The notes under the pieces are model-generated. The model searched no databases. It was not told where the DNA came from and saw only the letters and a list, made by a program, of their open reading frames with translations. Positions 10,725 to 19,965 of a stretch of 27,710 nucleotides of DNA are shown here, piece after piece (position 1 is the stretch's first letter; every line of letters begins with the position of its first letter). The stretch comes from Hypsibius dujardini. Its lineage: Eukaryota; Tardigrada; Eutardigrada; Parachela; Hypsibiidae. The stretch is taken from assembly GCA_001579985.1 (NCBI GenBank), contig LRSR01000559.1, positions 1-27,710 of the forward strand. The letters are read 5' to 3'. The position numbers and the translations under genes are program-made.

Positions 10725-11016
10725 TCAGTCAACAACTTCGAAAATGTTCGTCAGCTCATCGAGCAGAGTCTCGTAGCGGTAGGCGACGCGAATGTCGGGG
10801 ACATTGCTGCGGGTGATGTCGTTCCCGGAGACGCCTTCGTCCTTGAAGTTCGGCCCGAGCCAGTGCTGCTTGATTGTGTCAGAGAAGCCGCTCTGCAGGA
10901 CACTGTTCTTGGCCAGTTCGCACAGGTCGGTGGCGCTGAACTTGAAAATCTGCGTGGCGATACTGTATTCCTCCATCAAGGGCTCCTACAGAGGCAGGCA
11001 GAGAGATTGAACAAGC

Positions 11017-11067
<51 letters not shown>

Positions 11068-11801
11068 GGTAGGTAGGTAGGCAGGCAGACGGACGGACAG
11101 AAAGACAGACAGACAAGCAGACAGGCAGGCAGACAGACAGACAGACAGCTAATTCAGGCAGGCGAAGGCTTTATTTACCTTTGTGAAGTGAAACTGAAGC
11201 GGATCATCAGTAGAAATGGACACGTTGAGACCTCGGACGAAGTAGTCATGAATCGGGTTTCTTTGGTACTCCAAGAAGAGGGAGTTGTTACTGAGCGGAC
11301 TCATGGCGATCCCGACTTGTGACAGATAGAATAGATACTGCAACACTGGCACCTGCAAGAAACCCACCCTATGAGCATAGTTCATCTCAACCAAGTCTAG
11401 GCTTACCTTGCGAAGAAGGAGGCCGTGCGCGATGCTCTCACCCAGCATGAAGCCGACAATCATGTGGTTGACCGGTCCGGCTTCCCCGCAATGCGGACGC
11501 AGTACGAAGGTGTTCATGCCGCGCGCCTTCCGGAAGTTGTTCAACGCCACCATGTTGCTGTACATGTAGAAGAGGTAGTAGGCGTACGGAGGGTTGTCCT
11601 CCATCGTCCACTGATCGGGGTTCGGGGATTGCTCGGTGAAGATGACGCTTTCAGCCTTGGACTCGTCGTCCACCGAATCAAACGCCACAACCTACACAAA
11701 CAGACAGACAGACAGACAAAGATGCATCCAGGCAGACAGACACACAGACACAGACACACAGACAGACAGACAGACAGACAGGCAGACAGACAAACAGACA
11801 A

Positions 11802-11843
<42 letters not shown>

Positions 11844-12812
11844 TTACATGTTGAAGAAACCTGTGAAGGTATGGATGCTTTTCCGGATAGGCAGTGGCCT
11901 CAAACAACGGTTGGAACAAATTGTAGATGACATCTTGGAAGGAGTTCACCAGTTTGTTGGCCTTGTAGACATCACTGCAGAAAACAAGAGCATCCCGGAA
12001 TATTATATCTTTCAACGCCTTCCCACACCTCAGCAGACAGGGAGAGAACTTTAGCCCATGGCACTTACTAAAGCCGAGGCACTTGGATCATCCACACGAC
12101 GTTCGGTGACCAGACCTCGAAATCCACCGCCCACTTTGCCAGCTTGTCCCACTCGTCGATGGAGCGTCCGTACACGGACAGCCGCGGCTCCGCATTCTGA
12201 TACTTGCTCTCCTCCAGATCCTTCATCACCTCCTTGAGGATCATGGCGAAGAACTTGCCGTGCACGTAGTTGTCGGTCTTGAGGAAGATGTCCCGCAGCA
12301 GGCTCTGCCCGATGGGATTGTACTTGGTGTTGAACTTGTCGAAGCGATGGAAGGTGTTCCGGTCCGCGTGCACGTCCAGCATGTCCACGTTGAGATCGTA
12401 GGCAGTCAGGTTCATGCTGCGAAAGACTTCAGACAGGGTCATCGGCTTGCCGGACGTTTTGTCCACGACAACATGCTCGTCAGCTGAAATGCCGATGCCA
12501 ATGTACCAATGCAATGAGGAACACCGTGGAATAAGTGTACATGAACCCTATTGCGTACCGTCCACTTTCATCTGGCGTTTGATGAAACGAAGCAGATGCT
12601 TTTGATTCATGCAGGAGGAGGCGTGGAGATGCCCGTCCACTTTGCGGATGTTGTAGAAGTCGCGATGCGGGACGAGCTTCTGCGCGGCCATTTCGCGGTT
12701 CTCGTTGAGGTTGGCATGGAGGACGAATTTCGTCTCGAGGAAGCGCAACTTCCGGAAGCAGAACGATTTCCTGAAGTACCAGAATGTCTGTATCTGCCTG
12801 CTTGCCGGTCTA

Positions 12813-12843
<31 letters not shown>

Positions 12844-12878
12844 GCCTGTCTGTCTGCCTGTCTGCCCGCCTGCCTATA

Positions 12879-12915
<37 letters not shown>

Positions 12916-12926
12916 GTCTGTGTGCG

Positions 12927-12961
<35 letters not shown>

Positions 12962-13682
12962 GTGTCTGTGTGTCTGTCTGTCTGTAGGCCAGACTTCAGT
13001 ACTTACAGCGGTCCATCCTGCATCATAATCCGAATGGTTGAGTAGTCCTTCCACCATTCCTCCCGACTGACACCAAAAAACAGCGGCGTCAACAGTTCGC
13101 CTGCTTTTCCGGTAGCATTTGGCAGCACGGCGTCTCCCTGTTTTTGCCGCTGCTCTTCGGCCTCCACCTTTCGCTGCAAGTCCTCCGCGTTCGCGTACAC
13201 CTCAAAATGGCCTTGCCTGATACGGAAGACGTGCTCTGAGGCGGCGGGAATTTCGCAGTCGTACGGCCGACCGGATCGAATCGGAGGGTGAATGGAATAG
13301 TCTGGGGGGAAGAAAAAGGAAGACGGTCACGAATCACAAGGAGAAAGGTGTTGATGGAACGCGAAAAGACACGCGCATGATAAACACAACGGACTAAACA
13401 CAATGGACGAACAGAGGAGGAAAAGTAATATAAAGAGTAGTGCGTTAACTAGTCGGGGGGGGGCCACACTTGGGAATCGGCATGCGTCGTGGGATTTGGT
13501 ATAGCACACCACATCACACACGACTATGTCGCTAACCTTTTCCGCTGCTGGCCAAGTGCGCTACAAAAGCCGCTAACGAACAAAATCAGAAACGCGGTGA
13601 GGCAACAAAGAAGAAGTGATTGGAAGCACACCAAACAAACCGAAACGTCGAGGCAGCTGAACAATACACCAACACCTGATCG

Positions 13683-13723
<41 letters not shown>

Positions 13724-14917
13724 GCCTGTCTGCCTGTCTGTCTGTTAGACTGTTTGTCTGTCTGCCTGTCTGTCTGCCTATCCTATCGATCAATTCATGT
13801 CTGCCAATTTGTCTGTCTGCCGGTACTTGCACATCTGCTAGTTCCACTGCAAATCGAGCGCGTAATCCGCTCTAAATATTTACCCAGGATGGTCCGCCTG
13901 GCAGACGATTGAGTCGGCAGGTTTGGCAGTTTTTGATTATTGAGCGACGCATGCAGGAACCGGTCGACGATGGATGGGAAGGCCTGGCCCGCCAGTCGCA
14001 TGTATTTCTGTCGGATCGCCAGTGCGTCGCAGAGTTCCTGCGCGCAGCGCACCAGATCGTCACAAGCTGCCAGCTAAAAATAGTCCAGCGAAGAGGGGGG
14101 GGGGAGGAAAAAACGAACATCTTTGTCAATCACCATCCAACCGAAAATACACAAAGAACATATTGATGTGTCTGTGGGTGTGCGTGTGCGTGTGTCTGCG
14201 TGTGTCTGTGTCTGTGTCTGTGCGTGTCTGTGTCTGTGTCTGTCACAGTGTCTGTGCCTGTGTCTGTGTCTGTGTCTGTGTGTGTGTCCGTGTCTGTGTC
14301 TGTGTCTGTGTCTATGTCTATGTCTGTGTGTGTCTGTGTCTGTGGGTGTGCGTGTGTGTATGTGTCTGTGTCTGTGTCAGTGCGTGTCTCGGACCTCTCT
14401 GGCGATGTGTAGATCGTCGTATCCGCTGATGGACACGCGCTGGAAGTCCGGCGCGTTCGGGTCAAAGTTGCGGGAGTAGGAGGCGCTCGCGCCGCCATCC
14501 TTCTCATCCAGCAGCTCGCTCGACGCATGGCGACTTAGCTTGCCTTCCTTAAGGTTTTGAAATCTGTAGGGAGCAAAACGCAAAGAGAATTTGAATGAAT
14601 AAACGCAATTTTTTCATACAAACTTCATCGAGCAAACGAAAAACGGCAAAGCTACGAAAAAAAGCACACGAATAACCAAGTCAACGAGAAGCTACAATAC
14701 ATGTACACAGTGAACAATCAACCTAAAAAACCAAGAGCAGACAAAAAGAGGAACCCCTCAACAAACAAAAACTTGCAAGACTCGGTATCTCTCGCTTCGT
14801 CTGATTGTCTGTCTGCGGCTGTCTATGTACTGCTACCTATCTATTTATTTGTCTAAGCGTCTACTCGTGTGTGCATTTGTCTGTCTCCCTGGCGGCTTGT
14901 CTGCCTACCTGTCTGCC

Positions 14918-14968
<51 letters not shown>

Positions 14969-17543
14969 TCAATGGCTTTACAGGTTATAATTTAAACTGA
15001 ATTAAAAAAGCAACACTTGCGCGGGCGTGTAATTTCAAATTAAATTACTAGTCATTTAATTAACATATTTTGAAATTTAAATAAAACTAAATAAAAAGCC
15101 ATTTTAAAAGCACATTTAGACGAATCCAAGCAACACTACACCCAAGCTTGCGTCGAGAGAAAGCAGGTTACGCAACGGGGAAGTGCATGCACAAAATCGG
15201 CCGAGAGTAAAAAAGCACGCCACAAGGCAGAAGAAGCAAGCCCAGCGGCGTCCCCAATTAATCTGCGTGGCACTCACTTTCCCCCATGGATGCTGTTAAT
15301 GCTGTTAAGCTCAGTTTTGCAGCTGCAGGCGTGAAAGAAACAGGACCCATTATTCCAGAACATTCGAGGCCGTAACAACAATTATTCAATTGCATATGCG
15401 GAGAAGAAGGAAGGAAGGAAGGAAGGAAGGAATGAAGGAATGAAGTGAAGGTTAGTCAAGAGAGAGCCAGCCGAGGACTGTTTCCGCGCTCGCACAGACA
15501 CTCAGTCACAGTCACAGACACTCAGTCACAGACACAGACACTCAGTCACAGACACTCAGTCACAATCACAGACACAGACACTCAGTCACAGTCACAGACA
15601 CAGACACTCAGTCAAAGTCACAGACACTCAATCATAGTCACAGACACTCAGTCACAGTCACAGACACAGACACTCAGTCACAGACACTCGGTCACAGTCA
15701 CAGACACAGACACTCCGTTACAGTCACAGACACTCAGTCACAGACACTCCGTTACAGTCGCACAGCTGATTGTGTTTTATTTTCATACACACGCCAGGTA
15801 GATAAATGGAATATGGAGAGGAGGGAGGGGGACGGCTTACGCTTGCGAGAGTTGTGTCTGGAGGACGTTCTGCTCCTCGCTCTGCTCGATGGGAGTGAGC
15901 GGTGACTCGAATGTCCCCACGGCGGTCGTGTCGAGTTGGGCGCTCTCGTTGGGGACGCGTCGGTTGGCGCCCCGCGACGCCGCCGCCGCCGCCGCGGGGG
16001 ACGCGGAATCGGAATGATTTTCCGATAGATCCAGGCTGTCGCTCGAGAGGTTCCGCTCGCGCGGTTCAAGGCCTCCGCCGCCGTCGGTTCGATTATCTGG
16101 CGGCCGAAAAAAGGAGCGCTAATCAATTGTGTTGTGTCAATAGAGTGTCGAGACTAATCGCATCGAACCTGCAGATAAACCGATACACACATGGCCACAC
16201 TTTTAGATGGCAAACTTTAAGCCAAAAAGGGTGGTCCAAGTTCGAGCCGTTTTAAGTCACCGCGCGCACTCGCTCTTGCCCACAACTGATGATGCAGTTT
16301 TCACTCGATTGATCGATTGATTGAGCTTGTTGAAAGCACTGGCAAGCTCTAGGCCAAGAGTGGCTCAAACTCAGACCACCCTGATGGCTTGAACTATGCC
16401 ACCCAAAAATGTGGCCATGTGTGTGAACAAAGGACCAACTACGTGGCAGTTTTTCACAATTCTTCTCCTCAACGGGGAAAACTTTCGTCGATATTCCCAA
16501 AATGCGAATACGCAAAAGGCGTTTTATTGGTGCACTAACCGATAAATGAAAAAGATGATCTATTCTATCATCTATGTGATATCAGTAGCATGAGAAGTGA
16601 CAGTGAGAATCATAACAGAATCAATCAATCAATCAATCAATCGTTCAATCAATCAATCAATCAATTAATCGTTCAATCAATTAATCGTTCAATCAATCAA
16701 TTGTTCAATCGATCAATCGTTCAATCAATCAATTGATCGTTCAAACAATCGATCATTCAATCAATCAATCAATCGTTGAATAAAATGTTAAAAAAGGGCC
16801 AAATCATAAGTGACACGTGGACAGCCTTGCCAAAGTGCAATCCGAACTAAATTTTACAGCTGACTAAAAAACCCTAGCGAAATTCAGTCGGCCTAATAAA
16901 CGTGACAGGGAACTAAGAGAATGTACCGGATAAACCTCCTTTACCAGACAATAACGAATTCTCGTTTAAATTCAGTTAATCAAACAATCTACCGAAACGA
17001 CGATCCAGCAACTGATAAAGAAACACAAAAACGTATTCTTCAAAATAAAAAGACTACTGCTAAGAACCACGAAAGACAATAGAATACTCCCAGGCAGTGG
17101 TCAGTAAGAAAAGGGAAAAGGCGCATAGCGTTCTGAGTTGTTGCCATTCAACTTTAGATCAATCAATCAATCAATCAGTTAACGCACCATTCGCATCAGC
17201 CGTTGAAAACAACACAATCAACAATCAACCAACCACCATCATGCTGGGTGAAATACCCCTTCGTGTCCTACTGCCGCCTCACTGATCTACACAGCCGTCT
17301 CACTGATCTACACAGCCGCCTCACTGAGCTACACAGCCGCCTCTGTGTAAGATGTGAAGTTTTCACCGGTTCCTTTTCATCCTTTTTCGGGCACCAATTT
17401 TTTATACCTTGCTGAACCTTCCCCTGCTGGAGCGGAGTAACCACCGATGGGATCTGGGTCCAGGTGCCGTTGACGCATTCCGACTGCGAGGCTGAGCCCG
17501 AATCGGGCGACGGTGATGCGGATGAGGGCGAGGAGGACGCCAT
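10725..17543 (-). CDS. AMPD2: AMP deaminase (AMPD2-like), complete, 11 exons
   Basis: Converts AMP to IMP plus ammonia in the purine nucleotide cycle; cytosolic, zinc-dependent. Exons in order: 17543-17408, 16096-15841, 14563-14395, 14073-13884, 13301-13007, 12770-12559, 12483-12069, 11974-11848, 11691-11407, 11352-11179, 10985-10725. They join in phase to 839 residues plus stop, a normal length for the family. The N-terminal ~190 residues are Ser/Gly-rich and divergent, followed by the conserved FQRVSISG stretch. The catalytic TIM barrel is intact: HxH zinc ligands in [13 protein letters not shown] (H396, H398), SLDVHA-like [17 protein letters not shown] (~455-471), RPHCGEAG (H667, E670), SPLSNNSLF (~713-721) and [13 protein letters not shown] (D744/D745). 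The C-terminus [14 protein letters not shown] is also typical. Similarity is greatest to AMPD2. The donor of the third intron is weak (GTCCGA). Intron 9 is only 54 bp and stop-free in frame. Confidence 0.97.
11021..11150. repeat. (CAGA)n array in AMP deaminase intron 10
   Basis: Plus-strand cagacagacaga with tagg/gcag interruptions; sense strand (CTGT)n; fills about two thirds of the 193-bp intron (11178-10986). Confidence 0.93.
11698..11842. repeat. (CAGA)n array forming AMP deaminase intron 8
   Basis: Covers almost the whole 156-bp intron (11847-11692). On the sense strand the donor reads GTAAGTCTGTCTGTCTG and the acceptor CTGTTTGTGTAG, so the array begins at the donor and serves as the pyrimidine tract. 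Confidence 0.94.
12782..12986. repeat. (CTGT)n array in AMP deaminase intron 5
   Basis: Plus-strand CTGT with TGCC and TATC variants; sense strand (ACAG)n; fills about 200 of the 236 bp (13006-12771). Confidence 0.93.
13682..13830. repeat. (CTGT)n array in AMP deaminase intron 4
   Basis: Uniform ctgt units at 13684-13745 decay into variants toward 13830. Sense strand (ACAG)n. The rest of the 582-bp intron is non-repetitive. Confidence 0.9.
14164..14390. repeat. (CTGTGT)n/(TG)n array in AMP deaminase intron 3
   Basis: Hexanucleotide tgtctg with gcgtgt interruptions runs up to the weak donor (GTCCGA, 14394-14389) of the intron. Confidence 0.92.
14803..14966. repeat. (CTGT)n array in AMP deaminase intron 2
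   Basis: Degenerate to 14900, then about 18 clean ctgt units. Sense strand (ACAG)n. Confidence 0.9.
15405..15445. repeat. (GGAA)n run in AMP deaminase intron 2
   Basis: About eight ggaa/gaat units on the plus strand. Confidence 0.85.
15489..15760. repeat. Minisatellite of cacagacactcagt in AMP deaminase intron 2
   Basis: Some 17 units built from cagacactcagtcacag and cagtcacagaca in irregular order, ending about 70 bp from the exon 15841-16096. Confidence 0.92.
16186..16425. mobile_element. Short foldback element in AMP deaminase intron 1
   Basis: Arms 16186-16255 and 16356-16425 are reverse complements with some mismatches: cacacatggccaca at the left tip pairs with tgtggccatgtgtg at the right, and ggtggtccaagttcgagcc pairs with ggctcaaactcagaccacc. 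The ~100-bp spacer has a small GATT run. The size and shape suggest a MITE. Confidence 0.75.
16619..16785. repeat. (TCAA)n/(ATCG) array in AMP deaminase intron 1
   Basis: tcaatcaatcaatcaatcg with gttcaatc interruptions; the sense strand of the gene reads GATTGATT. A short further run lies at 17158-17178. Confidence 0.92.
17275..17343. repeat. 21-bp tandem repeat in AMP deaminase intron 1
   Basis: Three full copies (17275, 17296, 17317) and a partial one, each containing tcactgatctacacagc or a one-base variant, near the 5' splice site of intron 1. Confidence 0.9.
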
Positions 17544-17578
17544 TGTGTGGGGGAATCCTTTTCTATCGGTTGCACAGG

Positions 17579-17675
17579 CACGCACAGGCACGCACAGTTG
17601 AGTGTGTGCGCGTGCGCGCGCGCGCGCGTCTGTGTCTGTGTGTACGTGTGTGTGTTGTGTGTGTACGTTTGGTGT
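17579..17675. repeat. (CA/TG)n-(CG)n alternating purine-pyrimidine tract
   Basis: Includes gcgcgtgcgcgcgcgcgcg flanked by tgtgtgt runs, about 35 bp upstream of the AMP deaminase start codon. Alternating CG and TG dinucleotides are the classic Z-DNA-forming sequence. Confidence 0.85.
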
Positions 17676-17874
17676 TGGGGTTGATGGGCCGAGCAATTAA
17701 AAAACAAACACCATCACTTGACGGACGGCTCAATAATCGATGGATTACTTTGTTGGTCGGTGGGATGAAAGAGGGAATGGCGGAAATGGGAGAAAATGCA
17801 GGTGAAGTGTTTGCTGGCGAGGGGAAGAAGAATTAGAAAATCGTTATACAATCCGAAAATGAACGAACAGAAAC

Positions 17875-17937
17875 AGCTGGCGTGCGTTCGCTGCTAGCTG
17901 GTGTACGTTCGCTGCTAGCTGGTGCACGTTCACTGCT
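17875..17937. repeat. 21-bp tandem repeat, three copies
   Basis: Copies start at 17875, 17896 and 17917, each beginning agctgg and ending cgctgct or cactgct, with single-base differences. They lie in the middle of the AMP deaminase/SUMO divergent promoter region, so a protein-binding array is possible but unproven. Confidence 0.9.
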
Positions 17938-18414
17938 AGCGCACAGCGTTTCGTACAGTTAAGACTGAACAATCTGTTGAGTGTGCGCGTGTTCGGCCGA
18001 TCTTGCCGAACAGGGAGAAAGGCGCTTTGAGTCCTATTTACGATCCGGAGAAATGCACGTTTTATGCCAGTTTGGAAGAGACATTAATAAATATGTTTGT
18101 TTGAAACAATAGAATTTTTTTTTCTTGAGGAGAGGTAATTTTATTTTATTTTTTGTTAACTTTTGTCATGCTGAACTGCACTGTACAAATGAGAACATAT
18201 GTGACGCATTAGAGCTTGTCCCTGTTGTAAAATAAGTTTTAAATCGGAGCGGCGTACGCGTAAATCGTGAACTACGTGTCCCGATTTACGGATCTCACCG
18301 ATTTGGCGCGACTGATTGTTTTTTTTCAGTTTGAAATTTGTCTTTCTCACTTTCCCATCAAATCGCCATCTTTCCCATCACATCTCTAGGTCAGGCATTC
18401 AACTCTCTACAGGA

Positions 18415-19356
18415 ATGTCAGACACGGAGAATGACACCAAAGCCGACATCAAGCCGAAGATTGGCGGAGGAGATGGCGACAATGCTGCAATCCAGTTGAA
18501 GTATGGCGCGTGTAAAGTAGAAAAGGGATCTTTCGCTCGTGAGACGCATAGTAACGAAACGATCGATTCTATTGCCGCTGATTCATATTCAAAGCGATTC
18601 TGTTTCGTTCGATCGGCAAAATTGACGCTTTTACAGAGTCGTCAGTGCTGAGGGCGATGAAGTCACCTTCAAAATCAAAATGAATACTACTATGGGCAAG
18701 ATGAAAAAGGGATACGCTGACCGCAAAGGCATCACCAACATGGGAAAGTTCCGGTTTCAGTTTGACGGTCGGTTCACTGGCCGGTGCAATTTTTTCCTTT
18801 CCTAAAAATTATTTTGATGCATTGGGTCATTCGCCTTCTTAGGCCGACCGGTTCAAGATGCCGAGACACCTGCCAGCTTGGGAATGGAAGACGTAAGACG
18901 TTGCTCCTTTTCCGTTGACTCTTGTTGATTGATTGGTTGATTGGTGCACTTGCTTGATGGGCCCATTGGTGCAGTTGATTGATTGGTTGATTGACTCATT
19001 GGTGCAACTGATTGATTGGTTGATTGACTCATTGGTGCAGTTGATTGATTGGTTGATTGACTCATTGGTGCAACTGATTGATTGGTTGATTGGCTCATTG
19101 GTGCACTTGATTGATTGGCTGATTGGCGCATTGGTGCAGTTGGTTGATCGGTTGATTGGCTCATTGGTGCAGTTGATTGATTGGTTGATTGGCTCATTGG
19201 TGCAGTTGATTGATTGGTTGATTGGCTCATTGGTGCACTTGATTGATTGGTTGATTGGCTCATTGGTGAAATAGTCTGATATTTCTGAGGCTGTTGGAAT
19301 TCTGTCTGTTTCAGGGGGACACGATCGATGTGTTCGACGAACAAATCGGCGGTTGA
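18415..19356 (+). CDS. SUMO: SUMO (Smt3), complete, 4 exons, ends at Gly-Gly
   Basis: Small ubiquitin-like modifier that is joined through its C-terminal glycine to lysines of target proteins by the E1 SAE1/UBA2 and E2 UBC9. Exons 18415-18500, 18637-18767, 18843-18892 and 19315-19356 join in phase to 102 residues. A flexible charged N-terminus (1-24) is followed by the beta-grasp fold: IQLKVVSAEGDEVTFKIKMN, a SIM-groove helix with KMKKGYADRKGI, then FRFQFDGRPV, ETPASLGMEDGDTIDVF and the tail DEQIGG. The stop codon directly follows GG, so there is no C-terminal extension to cut off. I see no strong SUMO consensus lysine in the N-terminal tail. The second donor is GTCGGT, a weak site. The third intron (18893-19314) is almost entirely a 33-bp GATT-type minisatellite. 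The stop codon itself sits in ggttgattggtggattgatt, which resembles that repeat. Confidence 0.95.
18923..19272. repeat. 33-bp GATT-type minisatellite filling SUMO intron 3
   Basis: About ten copies of a 33-bp unit containing ttgattgattggttgatt followed by gactcattggtgca or ggctcattggtgca. Since 33 is a multiple of three, the antisense strand reads as an open 11-residue peptide repeat, which explains a long spurious minus-strand frame here. Confidence 0.92.
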
Positions 19357-19965
19357 TTGGTGGATTGATTCGCTTGACACTTCTCTTTCGCTCAATATCG
19401 GACATTCCTTCCCGGGACAATTCTTATTTTACTACATATGTGGAGTAGTAATCTCTTTATCACTTTAGAAATGGCCTTCGTTCCTTTTTCGGTTCCTGTT
19501 CTCCTCATCTTGCGTGTGATTTATGCCCAACTGACCACGAAAATTTGTAAAGCAGTTGCTGTGGCTTGATTGATTGATTAGTTCAGCATTGATTGATTGA
19601 TTAGTTCAACAATAATCAGAACTGGCAACAAAACAATCAGAATTCCTATTCCATTCCACGTAGTTCCAGGTTTTAGTGGATTCCAACTCCAGAAAAGTCA
19701 GGTTCCAAGATTAATCCGTGTGTCCGTGAATCCGTGTGTCCGTGACCATCAATCATCCGTTGGTGTGATTTCGAACTCCAGTTTAATTCCAGGATTTATT
19801 TCATTCCTAACTGGCTCTGGAATTAGGAATTTAAATTTCGTTTCCCAAAATATGCGCAAAGGCAAATCCCTTTTCTCCATCGTTCTACGCCACACTCCTC
19901 TGCGCCATAGTTGTCCCAATCTGCCAGCAGCTGCTGCAGTTTTCGGAAGATTCTCATTTTCAAAG
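19357..19965. other. SUMO to MDP1 intergenic region
   Basis: About 600 bp holding the SUMO 3' UTR and the MDP1 5' UTR. A short GATT tandem occurs at 19566-19610 (attgattgattagttcaa twice). The rest, including attcc-rich sequence at 19640-19830, shows no gene. The MDP1 frame is open from 19597, with an in-frame ATG at 19852. Confidence 0.5.

Larger units (their letters stand above)
17544..18414. promoter_or_regulatory. Shared divergent promoter region of the AMP deaminase and SUMO genes
   Basis: Start codons at 17543 (minus) and 18415 (plus) face away from each other. Between them lie a Z-DNA-prone alternating purine-pyrimidine tract (17579-17670), a 21-bp tandem repeat (17875-17937) and AT-rich DNA with T-runs (18110-18160, 18315-18325). 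Open frames here show no recognisable protein. The tract ctctaggtcaggcattcaac just before the SUMO ATG could contain an intron end in the SUMO 5' UTR, but I cannot place one firmly. Confidence 0.5.

Noticed and set aside
12771-12789. Acceptor tacag at ~12785 for AMP deaminase exon 6
   Set aside because: It breaks the reading phase from exon 5 and adds residues missing from homologues; the acceptor at 12771 fits both phase and homology.
15752-16255. Arg/Pro-rich frames on both strands near 16000
   Set aside because: The correct frame for this exon is another minus-strand frame (Ser/Asp/Ala-rich) that joins in phase with its neighbours; the others are shadows of GC-rich sequence.
18839-19420. 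Minus-strand frame of ~190 codons with an Asn/Gln/Ser-rich 11-residue repeat
   Set aside because: It is the antisense reading of the 33-bp minisatellite in SUMO intron 3; antisense GATT arrays have no stops.
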